The translations under genes and the position numbers were made by a program. A model generated the notes under the pieces. It was not told the origin of the DNA and did not search any database. It worked only from the letters and a program-made list of their open reading frames with translations. Shown here piece by piece: positions 27,021 to 35,744 of a DNA stretch of 64,000 nt. The DNA is taken from NCBI GenBank assembly GCA_963807305.1, contig CAWEBN010000017.1, positions 1-64,000 of the forward strand, written 5' to 3'. The DNA is from JAOPZW01 sp963807305. Lineage in GTDB: Bacteria; Actinomycetota; Thermoleophilia; Solirubrobacterales; Solirubrobacteraceae. Within the stretch, counting starts at the first letter, position 1. Every line of letters starts with the position of its first letter.

Positions 27021-27883
27021 GGGCCTGGGCCTACGACCGCGACGCGCTCGGGCCGCCGCCGCCCGGCGTCGAGGTCGTGGCCGAGCCCGGCCCTGACGTC
27101 GAGTTCGTCGTGCCGCGATGGGAGGACCTGCCGGCGCTGGATCAGATGCCCGCGCTGCGCGTCGTGCAGCTGCTGTCGGCCGGCGTCGACTGGATCGCCG
27201 ACCGCGTTCCCGCCGGCGTGACGCTGTGCAGCGCGCGCGGGGCACGCGACCGCGCGATGGCCGAATGGGTGATGGCCGCGATCCTGGCCGATGCCAAGGG
27301 CGCCCGCGAGGTGGCCGAGCAGCAGGCGCGCCGGCACTGGGAGCTCGTCAAGCTCGGCGACGCGTCGAACCTGCGCGTGCTCGTCCTCGGCTTCGGGTCG
27401 ATCGGCCGGACGCTCGCGACGATGCTCGGCGCGTTCGACTGCGAGGTGGTCGGCGTCGCCCGGCGCGCGCGCGACGGGGTCCACGGCACCGATGAGGTGC
27501 CGGCGCTGCTGCCGCAGGCCGACGTGGTCGTCAACCTGCTGCCCCTCACCGACGCCACGCGCGGCGCCATCGGCGCCCGCGAGCTCGCTGCGATGCGCGA
27601 GGGCGCGCTCTACATCAACGCCGGGCGCGGCGCCACGACCGACACCGCCGCGCTCGTGGAGGCGCTGGACACGGGACGCATCCGCGCGGTACTCGACGTC
27701 GTCGACCCCGAGCCGCTGCCCGCCGAGCACCCGCTGTGGACGGCGCCCGGCGTGGTGATCAGCCCCCACAGCGGGGGCGACACCCCGGCCGCGGATCGCG
27801 CCGCGTGGGCGCTGGCGGCCGCGCAGCTGCGCCGCTACGCGGCCGGCGAGGAGCTCGAGAACGTGGTCAGCGACGGGTACTAG
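27017..27883 (+). CDS. D-isomer-specific 2-hydroxyacid dehydrogenase
   Basis: 288-residue NAD(P)-dependent dehydrogenase, short for the family (about 310-330). It has the Rossmann GFGSIGRTLATML and the catalytic triad: Arg in INAGRGATTDTAAL, Glu in DVVDPEPLPAEHPLW and His in ISPHSGGDTPAAD. The substrate-binding half is abbreviated. GTG 27017 overlaps the stop of the J-domain gene, so the two are cotranscribed, though no functional link is evident. The 2-hydroxy or 2-oxo acid substrate is unknown. Confidence 0.87.
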   Translation: MRAWAYDRDALGPPPPGVEVVAEPGPDVEFVVPRWEDLPALDQMPALRVVQLLSAGVDWIADRVPAGVTLCSARGARDRAMAEWVMAAILADAKGAREVAEQQARRHWELVKLGDASNLRVLVLGFGSIGRTLATMLGAFDCEVVGVARRARDGVHGTDEVPALLPQADVVVNLLPLTDATRGAIGARELAAMREGALYINAGRGATTDTAALVEALDTGRIRAVLDVVDPEPLPAEHPLWTAPGVVISPHSGGDTPAADRAAWALAAAQLRRYAAGEELENVVSDGY

Positions 27884-27930
27884 GCCCGTTCGCGTTGGTA
27901 GGGGCTCGCCGGAAGAACTAGGCTCGCCGG

Positions 27931-29286
27931 GTGGCGTTGCCGTCGCTGGTCACACTGGCCCAGGCGCTGGGCCCGGTGCAGCAGGACCACCTGCTGCAGG
28001 CGCGTCAGATGCAGGCGCTGTCGTTCGCCGTGCACATCCCGCTCGTCTGCTTCGGCATCGCCTTCCCGGTGATGGTGCTCGTCATGGAGTGGATGGGCCA
28101 CCGCACCGGCGACCCGATCTACCTCGCGATCGCGCGGCGCTGGAGCCGGATCATGGTCGCGCTCTTCGCCGTCGGCGTCATCACGGGCACGATCCTCAGC
28201 TTCGAGATGGGGCTGCTGTGGCCCAACTTCACCGCCACCTTCGGCGGCGTGTTCGGCCTCGGGTTCGCCATCGAGGGCTTCTCGTTCTTCCTCGAGGCGA
28301 TCTTCATCGGGATCTACATCTACGGCTGGGACCGCCTGTCGCCGCGGGCGCACATGCTCAGCGCGGTCCCGATCGTCTTCACCGGGTTCACCGGCTCGTG
28401 GATGGTCATCGCCGTCAACGCGTGGATGAACCATCCCGGCGGCTTTCGCCTCGTCCGTGGCGAAGCGGTGGACATCCACCCGTTCCATGCCCTGTTCGGC
28501 AACTCCTACCTGTGGCACGAGCTGGTCCACATGTACCTGGCCGGCTACATCGTCACCGGCTTCGTCGTGGCCGGGGCCTACGCGATCGCGCGGCTGCGCG
28601 GGCGCTGGGGCCGGTACGAGCGCACGGCGCTGGTGGTCCCGCTGACCATCGCGGCGCTCGCCTCGCCGGTGCAGCTGCTGGTCGGCGACTGGGCGGCGCG
28701 CGACGTGGCCAAGTCGCAGGCGACGAAGCTGGCCGCGCTCGAGGGCCTGGCCCGGACCGAGCGCGGCGCCCCGATCCACGTGCTCGGCTGGTATCAGGAC
28801 GGCAGGATCAGGTTCGGGATCGGGATCCCGAAGATGCTCTCGGTGCTGGCCTTCCACGACCCCAACGCGCGCGTCCAGGGCCTCGACGCGGTCCCGCCCT
28901 CGCAGCGCCCGCCGGTCAACGTCGTGCGCATCTGCTTTCAGATCATGGTCGGCATCGGGACGCTGTTGGCGGCGCTGGGAGCGGTCGTGCTCTATCTGCG
29001 CGTGCGCCGACGAGCGCTGCCCGAGTGGCGCTCGTTCTACTACGGCCTGGCGCTCGCCGGCCCGGCCTCGGTCGTTGCGCTCATCTGCGGCTGGATCGTG
29101 ACCGAGGTCGGGCGCCAGCCGTGGGTCGTCTACCGCGTGATGCCGACCTCGCAGGCGGTCACGGCCGCCGGCGGCATCCCGGTCGGCTACGCGACGCTGT
29201 GGATCGTCTACCTCGCGGTCGGCGCCGGTGTGGTGTGGATCCTGCGCCGCCTGGCGCGGGCGCCGCTGACCGTGGCGGGGGACTGA
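27931..29286 (+). CDS. cydA: Cytochrome bd ubiquinol oxidase subunit I
   Basis: 451-residue membrane subunit of the bd-type terminal oxidase, which takes electrons from quinol and reduces oxygen without pumping protons. Family marks are the haem-region His in LSFAVHIPLVCFG near residue 32, FEMGLLWPNF, EGFSFFLEAIFIGIYIYGWDR, a short Q-loop (VLGWYQDGRIRFGIGIPK), VVRICFQIMVG with the haem Met, and the invariant GRQPW. The Q-loop is of the short (S) type. TAGGCT (27919-27924) is 6 nt before GTG 27931, a leaderless signature. cydB follows after 3 nt. The cydDC assembly genes are not in the window. Confidence 0.95.
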   Translation: MALPSLVTLAQALGPVQQDHLLQARQMQALSFAVHIPLVCFGIAFPVMVLVMEWMGHRTGDPIYLAIARRWSRIMVALFAVGVITGTILSFEMGLLWPNFTATFGGVFGLGFAIEGFSFFLEAIFIGIYIYGWDRLSPRAHMLSAVPIVFTGFTGSWMVIAVNAWMNHPGGFRLVRGEAVDIHPFHALFGNSYLWHELVHMYLAGYIVTGFVVAGAYAIARLRGRWGRYERTALVVPLTIAALASPVQLLVGDWAARDVAKSQATKLAALEGLARTERGAPIHVLGWYQDGRIRFGIGIPKMLSVLAFHDPNARVQGLDAVPPSQRPPVNVVRICFQIMVGIGTLLAALGAVVLYLRVRRRALPEWRSFYYGLALAGPASVVALICGWIVTEVGRQPWVVYRVMPTSQAVTAAGGIPVGYATLWIVYLAVGAGVVWILRRLARAPLTVAGD

Positions 29287-29289
29287 CCG

Positions 29290-30522
29290 ATGTCGCTGCA
29301 AGAGCTGCCGATGGTCTTCGTCCTGCTGGGGCTCGTGTTCTACGTCGTGCTCGGCGGCGCGGACTTCGGCGCGGCCATGTGGCAGTTCGCCGTCGGCCGC
29401 GGCGAGCGGGGCGAGCGCATCCGCGAGCACGCCCACGAGGCGGTCGGACCCGTGTGGGAGGCCAACCACGTCTGGCTCATCTTCGTCCTCACGGTGACGT
29501 GGACGGCCTACCCGGCGGCCTTCGGCTCGCTGGCCTCGACGCTGTGCGTGGCGCTGTTCGTCGCGGGCCTCGGGATCATCGTGCGCGGCGCGGCCTATGC
29601 CCTGCGCAGCGGCACCACGGATCCGCGTGAGATCGGCCGCATCGACGCCGCCTCGGCGATCTCCTCGGTCCTCACGCCCTTCGCGCTGGGCGCCGCGATC
29701 GGCGGGCTGGCCACGGGCCGCGTGCCCTTCGGCAACGCCAAGGGCGACCTCATCACGAGCTGGCTGAACCCGCCCTCGATCTTCATCGGGGCGCTCGCGG
29801 TGGCCTTCTGCGCCTACCTGGCCGCCGTCTACCTGGCCGCCGACGCGGCCCGTCGCGGCGAGGCCGACCTCGTCGCGGCCTTCCGGGCGCGCGCGCTGGG
29901 GGCTGGGGCTGTTGCCGGCGTCCTCTCCGTCGCCGGCCTCGTCGTGCTCCACCACGACGCCTACCGGCTCTACCACGAGCTGCTCGACGGTGACGGCCTG
30001 CCCGCCGTGATCGTCTCGGGCATCGCGGGCATCGCCACCTTCGGGCTCGTCGTGCGCGGGCGCTTCGAGCCCGCGCGCTACACCGCGGCAGTGGCAGTCG
30101 CCGCCATCGTCGCCGGCTGGGCGCTCGCCCAGTCGCCGATCTTCCTGCCCGGCCTCACCGTCAAGCAGGCCGCTGCGCCCCACGACGTGCTCGTGGCCGT
30201 CACGGTCGCCGTGCTCGGCGGCGCCATCATCCTGTTCCCCTCGCTGGTGCTCCTCTTCCGGCTCACCCTCGGGGGTCGGCTGGGCCACGCCCACGAGGAG
30301 GCGGTGGCCGCGCCCGCCGCGCGCCGCGAGCTCGCCCTCGCCGCCACGCCCGGCCTGCTCGGCCGCGTCGCCGGCGCGTTGCTGGTGGCCGGCTTCGGGC
30401 TGCTGACCGTCGCCGAGGCCGGCTGGGCGCACGCCCTCGGCGTCGTCGCGCTCTTCGCCTTCATCGTCGTGGGCTTCGCGGGCACCGTCCCGGCCCTGCT
30501 CGAGGGCGAGCCCGGCGCCTAG
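29290..30522 (+). CDS. cydB: Cytochrome bd ubiquinol oxidase subunit II
   Basis: 410-residue partner of CydA. It begins with the conserved LGLVFYVVLGGADFGAAMW and carries VGPVWEANHVWLIFVLTVTW, both hallmarks of CydB, followed by about nine hydrophobic segments. It is longer than many CydB proteins (about 330-380) because of an extended carboxyl region (LGHAHEEAVAAPAARRELAL). The ATG lies 3 nt after the cydA stop, so the subunits are made together. It converges on the aldehyde dehydrogenase gene with 8 nt between stops. Confidence 0.93.
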   Translation: MSLQELPMVFVLLGLVFYVVLGGADFGAAMWQFAVGRGERGERIREHAHEAVGPVWEANHVWLIFVLTVTWTAYPAAFGSLASTLCVALFVAGLGIIVRGAAYALRSGTTDPREIGRIDAASAISSVLTPFALGAAIGGLATGRVPFGNAKGDLITSWLNPPSIFIGALAVAFCAYLAAVYLAADAARRGEADLVAAFRARALGAGAVAGVLSVAGLVVLHHDAYRLYHELLDGDGLPAVIVSGIAGIATFGLVVRGRFEPARYTAAVAVAAIVAGWALAQSPIFLPGLTVKQAAAPHDVLVAVTVAVLGGAIILFPSLVLLFRLTLGGRLGHAHEEAVAAPAARRELALAATPGLLGRVAGALLVAGFGLLTVAEAGWAHALGVVALFAFIVVGFAGTVPALLEGEPGA

Positions 30523-30530
30523 CCTCAGGC

Positions 30531-32102
30531 CTACTCGTCGAGGCGGTAGTCGAGGTCGCCGTCGATGTCGGCGACGTCCATCTGGGCCTTCTGCAGCTTG
30601 CCGGCGTAGTCCCAGTTGAGCGACTGCCAGCGCGTGAACTGGTCGATGACCCACATGCCCGACTGGCGCGAGCCGTTGCCCGACTTGCCGTTGCCGCCGA
30701 ACGGGAGGTGGGCCTCGGCGCCGCTGGTCGAGTTGTTGACGCTGACCATGCCGGCGCCGATGCGCTCGCGGTAGCGGAAGGCGCTCTGCGGGCTCGTCGT
30801 GTAGATCGACGCGCTGAGGCCGTAGCCATGGCCGTTGGCCAGCGCCATGGCCTCCTCCCAGTCGCCGAACGAGGCGACGCCGACCAGCGGCCCGAACGTC
30901 TCGGTGTTGGCGAGGTCGTCGTCGACGCGCACGCCGTCGACCAGCGTCGGGTGCACGAAGAGGCCAGACTCCGGCCCCACCCGCCCGCCGCCGACGAAGC
31001 CCTCGCGCGGGCTGGACGCGGTGATGCGCCCGGTGGCGGTCGAGCCGTGGACGCTGTGGTGCTCGCGGACCAGCCCGAGCCACTCGCTCTCGAAGCGCTC
31101 CAGGAAGCGCTCGTGGATCATCGGGCCGTAGAGCACGTCCTGGGTCGGGTCGCCGATGGCCGCGCCCTCGACCGCCGCCTCGAGGCGCGCGAAGAAGTCG
31201 TCGTGCACGCGCTCGTCGACGATCACGGTGCCCAGCGAGGTGCAGCGCTGGCCGGCGGTGCCGAAGCCGCTGAACAGCGCGCCCTCGACGGCGAGGTCGA
31301 GGTCGGCGTCGGCCATGACGACGAGCGGGTTCTTGCCGCCGAGCTCCAGGCAGGGCGACTGGAGGTGGCGGCCGCACAGCGCGCCGATCTCGGCGCCGAC
31401 CGCGCTCGAGCCGGTGAAGCCGACCTTGTCGACCAGACCGCGATCCAGCGCCTGCTCGAGCCCGGCGAAGGTCTGCGGACCGTCGGCCAGCACGAGGTTG
31501 AGGACGCCGTCGGGCAGGCCGGCGTGCAGGAAGAGCTGGGCCAGCGCCTCCGCGGTCGCGGGCGCGTACTCGGCCGGCTTCCACACCGCCGCGTTCCCGC
31601 ACAGCAGGGCGGGGACGAGGTACCACGACGGCACCGCGACCGGGAAGTTGCCGGCGGTGATGATCGCCGCCACCCCAACCGGGTTGCGGAAGGTGAACAG
31701 CTGCTTGTCGGACATCTCGGAGGGCACCGTCTGGCCGTAGAGCCGCCGCCCCTCGCCGACGAAGAAGTTGCAGGTGTCGACGATCTCCTGGACCTCGCCG
31801 AGCGACTCGGCGTAGGGCTTGCCGATCTCGCGCGTGACCAGGCGCGAGAGGGCCTCCTTGTTGTCCTCCACGAGCCGGCCGAGCTGCTGGATCGCGCGGC
31901 CGCGCACGGGCGCGGGCACGGCGGCCCACTCGCGCTGGGCCGCGCGGGCGGCCTCGCACGCGGCGACGAAGGTGGCCGCGTCGCCCAGCAGGACGTCGGC
32001 GACCGCCTCGCTGGTGTCGGACGGGTTGGTTGAGGTGTCATGGCCGCCGGGCGCGTCGGTTGCCGGGCGGCCCGCGATGATCGAGGCGACGGTGCGGGAC
32101 AT
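30531..32102 (-). CDS. Aldehyde dehydrogenase family protein
   Basis: 523-residue NAD(P)-dependent aldehyde dehydrogenase. It carries ITAGNFPVAVPSWYLVPALL and KPAEYAP (cofactor side), VGFTGSSAVG, the general-base Glu in LELGGKNPLVVMADADLD, the nucleophilic Cys in GFGTAGQRCTSLGTVIV, and TFGPLVGVASF. The closing GGNGKSGNGSRQSGMWVIDQF is typical of a branch near piperidine-6-carboxylate/aminoadipate-semialdehyde dehydrogenases, so lysine catabolism is one possible role, not shown here. TAGTTT (32110-32115) lies 7 nt before ATG 32102. It is divergent from the secreted glycosidase. Confidence 0.88.
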   Translation of the reverse strand: MSRTVASIIAGRPATDAPGGHDTSTNPSDTSEAVADVLLGDAATFVAACEAARAAQREWAAVPAPVRGRAIQQLGRLVEDNKEALSRLVTREIGKPYAESLGEVQEIVDTCNFFVGEGRRLYGQTVPSEMSDKQLFTFRNPVGVAAIITAGNFPVAVPSWYLVPALLCGNAAVWKPAEYAPATAEALAQLFLHAGLPDGVLNLVLADGPQTFAGLEQALDRGLVDKVGFTGSSAVGAEIGALCGRHLQSPCLELGGKNPLVVMADADLDLAVEGALFSGFGTAGQRCTSLGTVIVDERVHDDFFARLEAAVEGAAIGDPTQDVLYGPMIHERFLERFESEWLGLVREHHSVHGSTATGRITASSPREGFVGGGRVGPESGLFVHPTLVDGVRVDDDLANTETFGPLVGVASFGDWEEAMALANGHGYGLSASIYTTSPQSAFRYRERIGAGMVSVNNSTSGAEAHLPFGGNGKSGNGSRQSGMWVIDQFTRWQSLNWDYAGKLQKAQMDVADIDGDLDYRLDE

Positions 32103-32147
32103 GAGGCTCAAACTAGCGTGGTCGCGCCGGACCATCCCAAGGGTGGG

Positions 32148-32176
32148 CTCAAGATCCGCCGCCCACGCGCCGATGC
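32148..32176 (+). promoter_or_regulatory. Sigma-28/FliA-like promoter upstream of the secreted glycosidase
   Basis: CTCAAG (32148-32153), 15 nt, GCCGATGC (32169-32176), then the start codon 7-10 nt later. Spacing and the GCCGAT core match the flagellar/WhiG-type sigma consensus. No TAnnnT hexamer stands in the usual place for this gene, which favours an alternative sigma factor. Confidence 0.5.
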
Positions 32177-32185
32177 GCCCCCGTG

Positions 32186-33799
32186 ATGCGACGCCTCCTC
32201 GTCCTGCCCGTTCTGCTCGCCGGCCTCGTGCTCGCGCCCGCGGCCGCTCAGGCCGCCACGCCGGGCGTGAACATCGTCGGCAGCGCCGACGTCGCCGCAG
32301 CGGCCGCCACCGGCGCCAAGACCGTCCGCGTGTTCGCCGTGCGCAGCAGCTTCCCGGCGGCCTATCCCGACTTCAAGAACATCGTCACCACCGCCCGGGC
32401 CAGCGGCATGGGTGTCGTCTTCGTGCTCGTCGGCAGCCGCGACGGCGCCGCCACCGACCCGGCCGACTTCGCGAACTTCGCCGCGGCGTTCGCCACCCAG
32501 ATGAAGAGCGTGGGCGGCGCCACCGCCTACGAGGTGTGGAACGAAGAGGACGAGACCGACTTCTGGGGCGCAGCGGTCGACGCGGCGCATTACTCCGAGA
32601 TCCTCAAGGCCGCGTATCCACGGATCAAGGCAGCTGACCCGAGTGCGAGGGTTCTGCTCGGACCGCTGACCGGCAACAACTACAACTTCCTGGGCCAGAT
32701 CTACGCCGCGGGCGCCGGCAGCTCGTTCGATGCCGCCGCGGTCCACACCGACACGGCATGCCTGGTCGATCCGCCAAGCTCGTTCTATCGGGACGGTGGC
32801 AACGTCGCGCGGTTCACCTTCCTCGGCTTCCGCACTGTCCACGACGTCATGGTCGCCAACGGCGATGGCGCCAAGCCGATCTGGATGACCGAGCTGGGCT
32901 GGACCACCACGACCACCACATGCGCACGTGGCATGTGGGCGGGCCAGAAGCCGTCCGGCGTCAGCGAGGCCGCGCAGGCGGCCAACCTCAAGGAGGCCTA
33001 CCACTGTCTGGCGAGCTATCCCTACATCGAGACCGCGATGTGGTTCACGCTCAAGGACTCCAGCGGAAACGGCGACGAGCTCGACCATTACGGTCTGCAA
33101 CGCCTCGACGGCACGCACAAGCCGGCCTGGGACGCGTTCCAGACAGTGGCCACGCGTGGCGACCAGCTCACCGGGCCGTGCGGCGACTTCGACGCCCCGT
33201 CGCTGACCATCAGCGCGCCGGGCACGAGCGAGCAGTACGTGCAGACGCTGACCATCAGCGCCGTCGCCACCGACGCCAGCAGCGTCGCGCGCATGACCTT
33301 CCAGGCCGACGGCAAGGAGATCCGCAACTTCACCGGCACCGACGTGGCCTCGGGCAAGGCCGTCACGCTCGACTGGCAGGGCGCGAAGAGCCTGGCCTTC
33401 GGGACCCACACGATCTCCGTCATCGCGCTCGACCCGCAGGGCAACACGAGCACGAAGTCCGTGCAGGTCACCCGGGTCAAGACGCTCCCGGCGACGCTGA
33501 AGACGCGCATCAAGCTGGGCAAGGCCAAGATCGGCAAGGGCCGCAAGGCATCGATCTCCGGCCGCGTGCTCAAGACCGCGAGCCCGGGCCTGTCGGGCAA
33601 GGTCCGCGTCTACTGGCAGCAGAAGCGCAAGGGCAAGTGGAAGACCATCCACGGCGGCCTGAAGCCGGCGAACAAGCCGTTCACCTTCAAGCAGAAGCTC
33701 AAGAGCGCCGGCGCCTGGCGCGTGATGGTCAAGTACGTCAACGTCGCGCCCTACAAGGCCTCGACGGCGCTCTCCAAGACCCTGCGCGTCAAGCACTGA
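32186..33799 (+). CDS. Secreted glycoside hydrolase-like protein with Ig-like domains
   Basis: 537 residues. A signal peptide (RRLLVLPVLLAGLVLAPAAAQA) precedes a TIM-barrel of the GH-A clan. The acid/base Glu is in TAYEVWNEEDETDFW and the nucleophile Glu in KPIWMTELGW, with MWFTLKD on the last strand, closest to GH39/GH5-like secreted enzymes. After residue 340 comes an Ig-like domain (TISAVATDASSVARMTFQADG) and a Lys-rich beta domain (KLGKAKIGKGRKASISGRVL) that may bind wall or anionic polymer. The polysaccharide substrate is unknown; the nearby exopolysaccharide locus is a candidate source. ATG 32186 or GTG 32183 may start it. Confidence 0.8.
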   Translation: MRRLLVLPVLLAGLVLAPAAAQAATPGVNIVGSADVAAAAATGAKTVRVFAVRSSFPAAYPDFKNIVTTARASGMGVVFVLVGSRDGAATDPADFANFAAAFATQMKSVGGATAYEVWNEEDETDFWGAAVDAAHYSEILKAAYPRIKAADPSARVLLGPLTGNNYNFLGQIYAAGAGSSFDAAAVHTDTACLVDPPSSFYRDGGNVARFTFLGFRTVHDVMVANGDGAKPIWMTELGWTTTTTTCARGMWAGQKPSGVSEAAQAANLKEAYHCLASYPYIETAMWFTLKDSSGNGDELDHYGLQRLDGTHKPAWDAFQTVATRGDQLTGPCGDFDAPSLTISAPGTSEQYVQTLTISAVATDASSVARMTFQADGKEIRNFTGTDVASGKAVTLDWQGAKSLAFGTHTISVIALDPQGNTSTKSVQVTRVKTLPATLKTRIKLGKAKIGKGRKASISGRVLKTASPGLSGKVRVYWQQKRKGKWKTIHGGLKPANKPFTFKQKLKSAGAWRVMVKYVNVAPYKASTALSKTLRVKH

Positions 33800-33816
33800 C
33801 CGCTAGCCTCCGGGCC

Positions 33817-34938
33817 GTGACCAGCAGTCGGCCCTCGCTCGTGGTCGTCGGCGCCGGCGTGTTCGGCGCATCGCTGGCCCGCCATTGCGCGCTGGCCGGG
33901 TGGGACGTCGTGCTCGTCGAGCGCGTCGCCCCCGGCCATGTGCGCGCAGGCTCGGGCGACGAGTCGCGCATCATCCGCTGCTGCCACGGCGCCGACGCCT
34001 GGCACACACGGTCGGCCAGGCGCGCGTGGGCGCTGTGGCATGAGATCGATCCCGGCCTCGTCGTCGGCTCGGGCGTCGCGTGGCTTGCGCGCCGCGACGA
34101 CGGCTGGGAGGCCGCGGGCGAGGCCGTCCTGCGCGACGAGGGGATCCCGTGCGAGCGCGTCGACGCGACGGAGCTCTTCCCCAGCATCGCCGTCGACGAC
34201 GTGCGCTTCACGCTCTTCGAGCCCGAGGCGGGGATCCTGCGCGCCCGCGACGCGGTGAAGACGCTCGCCGCGCAGGCCGTGGCGGGCGGCGCCGAGCTCG
34301 TGCTGGCCGAAGCGCGGCCCGACGGCGAGGCGGTGGTCCTCGATGACGGCCGGCGGTTGGAGGCCGACCGCGTGGTGTGGGCCTGTGGCGCGTGGCTGGC
34401 GCCGCTCTTCCCGGGCCTGCTCGCCCTGCGCATCACCCACCAGGACGTCTTCTACTTCGCAGCGCCCGTCGCCTGGCGCACGCCCGGCGTCCCCGGCTGG
34501 GTCGACTACGACGGCGCGGCCTACGGCCTCGGCGACCTCGACGGCCGCGGGGTCAAGGTCTCGCCCGACGTCGATGGGCCGCCGTGCGACCCCGAGACGC
34601 TCGAGCGCGTGCCCGTCGCCGAGCACGAGCGCCTGGCGCGGGCGTACCTCGGGCACCGCTTCCCGGCCCTGGCCGACGCGCCGCTCGTCGGGCATCGCGC
34701 CTGCCAGTACGAGATCACGCCCGACATGAACTTCGTCATGGCGCCGCACCCCGACCATGACGGGCGGGTGTGGCTGCTGGGCGGGGGCTCGGGCCACGGC
34801 TTCAAGCACGGCCCGGCGCTGGCCGAGCGCTTCGAGCCCTGGCTGCGCGGGGCCGCGGAGCCCGAGCCGCGCTTCGGCCTGGGCGAGCGCCGGGGCGACG
34901 TGAGCCTGCGCACAGCGGGCGTTCGCACGACTGGATAG
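33817..34938 (+). CDS. FAD-dependent amine oxidoreductase (sarcosine oxidase-like)
   Basis: 373-residue DAO-superfamily flavoenzyme. It has an amino-terminal FAD dinucleotide fold VVVGAGVFGASLARHCALAG ending in VVLVERVAPGHVRAGSGDESR, whose serine-rich tail lies near the flavin. The substrate domain has ITHQDVFYF, and the closing FAD motif is VWLLGGGSGHGFKHGPALAE. This resembles monomeric sarcosine/N-methyltryptophan oxidase, oxidising a secondary amine with release of aldehyde and peroxide. The substrate is uncertain. TAGCCT (33804-33809) is 7 nt before GTG 33817, so it is probably leaderless. Confidence 0.85.
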   Translation: MTSSRPSLVVVGAGVFGASLARHCALAGWDVVLVERVAPGHVRAGSGDESRIIRCCHGADAWHTRSARRAWALWHEIDPGLVVGSGVAWLARRDDGWEAAGEAVLRDEGIPCERVDATELFPSIAVDDVRFTLFEPEAGILRARDAVKTLAAQAVAGGAELVLAEARPDGEAVVLDDGRRLEADRVVWACGAWLAPLFPGLLALRITHQDVFYFAAPVAWRTPGVPGWVDYDGAAYGLGDLDGRGVKVSPDVDGPPCDPETLERVPVAEHERLARAYLGHRFPALADAPLVGHRACQYEITPDMNFVMAPHPDHDGRVWLLGGGSGHGFKHGPALAERFEPWLRGAAEPEPRFGLGERRGDVSLRTAGVRTTG

Positions 34939-34965
34939 CGCCAACGCGCCAGCTTCAAGAAAGGG

Positions 34966-34995
34966 CTCAAGCTCGTGCCACCGACCTGCCGACAA
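34966..34995 (+). promoter_or_regulatory. Sigma-28/FliA-like promoter motif upstream of nucS
   Basis: CTCAAG (34966-34971), 16 nt, GCCGACAA (34988-34995). It shares CTCAAG and TCGTGCC just downstream with the site at 63126. Any transcript would run straight into the hairpin at 35005-35029, so it could make a very short RNA, be regulated by attenuation, or be a chance match. Confidence 0.35.
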
Positions 34996-35004
34996 AGGTC
35001 AGGT

Positions 35005-35029
35005 AGGCCCCGCACGGATGTCGGGGCCT
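35005..35029 (+). terminator. Intrinsic terminator-like hairpin
   Basis: AGGCCCCG (35005-35012), 9-nt loop, CGGGGCCT (35022-35029), followed by TCTCTATGTCT, the most T-rich tail near any hairpin in this window. It probably ends transcription of the upstream FAD oxidoreductase gene. Confidence 0.7.
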
Positions 35030-35069
35030 TCTCTATGTCTGCGGCCGGTCGTAGGCTGCGCAGCCTGTC

Positions 35070-35744
35070 ATGCGCCTCATCGTCGCCCGCTGCGAGGTCC
35101 GGTACTCGGGCCGCCTCTCCGCCGTCCTGCCCGAGGCGCTGCGGCTGATCATGGTCAAGAGCGACGGGTCGGTCATGGTCCACGCCGACCATGGCGGCTT
35201 CAAGCCGAGCAACTGGATGACGCCGCCGACGGTGATCGAGGAGGAGCCCGATCGCATCGTCGTGCGCAAGCGCGCCGGCGCCAGCGAGGACCGGCTCGAC
35301 ATCCGCATCGCCGAAGTGCTCTCGGACGTCGAGCACGACATGGGCGAGGCCGCCGCGCTCGAGAAGGACGGCGTCGAGGCCGACCTCCAGGAGGCGCTGG
35401 CCGCCGCTCCCGCCTTCTGCGGCGAGGGCTTCCGGCTCGTGCGCCGCGAGTGGCCGACCGACATCGGGCCCGTCGACCTCATGTGCCGCGACGACGAGGA
35501 CGGATGGATCGCCGTCGAGATCAAGCGCATCGGCACCATCGACGCGGTCGAGCAGCTGACTCGCTACCTCGAGCGCATCCGCCTCGACCCGGCGATGGCC
35601 GAGTGTCGCGGCATCCTCGCGGCCCAGCAGGTCAAGCCACAGGCGCGCGTCCTGGCCGAGGCCCGCGGGATCGCCTGGGTCGAGGTCGACCTCGACGTCC
35701 TGCGCGGCGAGCGCGAGCCCGAGCTCACCCTCTTCGGCGCCTAG
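35070..35744 (+). CDS. nucS: Endonuclease NucS/EndoMS (mismatch-specific)
   Basis: 224-residue nuclease of non-canonical mismatch repair in actinobacteria and archaea; it cuts both strands at mismatches and interacts with the sliding clamp. The amino DNA-binding domain starts MRLIVARCEVRYSGRLSAVL. The RecB-like nuclease domain has the catalytic Asp in DIGPVDLMCRDDED, Glu and Lys in WIAVEIKRIGTIDAV, and a Gln-containing helix VEQLTRYLERI. The last residues (PELTLFGA) form a plausible clamp-binding peptide. Length and motifs are full. TAGGCT (35052-35057) lies 12 nt before the ATG. It converges with the alpha/beta hydrolase, the stops overlapping by 4 nt. Confidence 0.93.
   Translation: MRLIVARCEVRYSGRLSAVLPEALRLIMVKSDGSVMVHADHGGFKPSNWMTPPTVIEEEPDRIVVRKRAGASEDRLDIRIAEVLSDVEHDMGEAAALEKDGVEADLQEALAAAPAFCGEGFRLVRREWPTDIGPVDLMCRDDEDGWIAVEIKRIGTIDAVEQLTRYLERIRLDPAMAECRGILAAQQVKPQARVLAEARGIAWVEVDLDVLRGEREPELTLFGA

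Noticed and set aside
27880..31959. Very long minus-strand open frame (over 1300 codons)
   Set aside because: It lies opposite cydA, cydB and part of the aldehyde dehydrogenase gene. Its product is a His/Asp/Arg/Glu-rich low-complexity chain with no domain. It is a GC-driven shadow frame.
34966..35029. Riboswitch upstream of nucS
   Set aside because: A short GACCT/AGGTC stem precedes the terminator, but no conserved aptamer motif was recognised; the promoter plus terminator reading is simpler.
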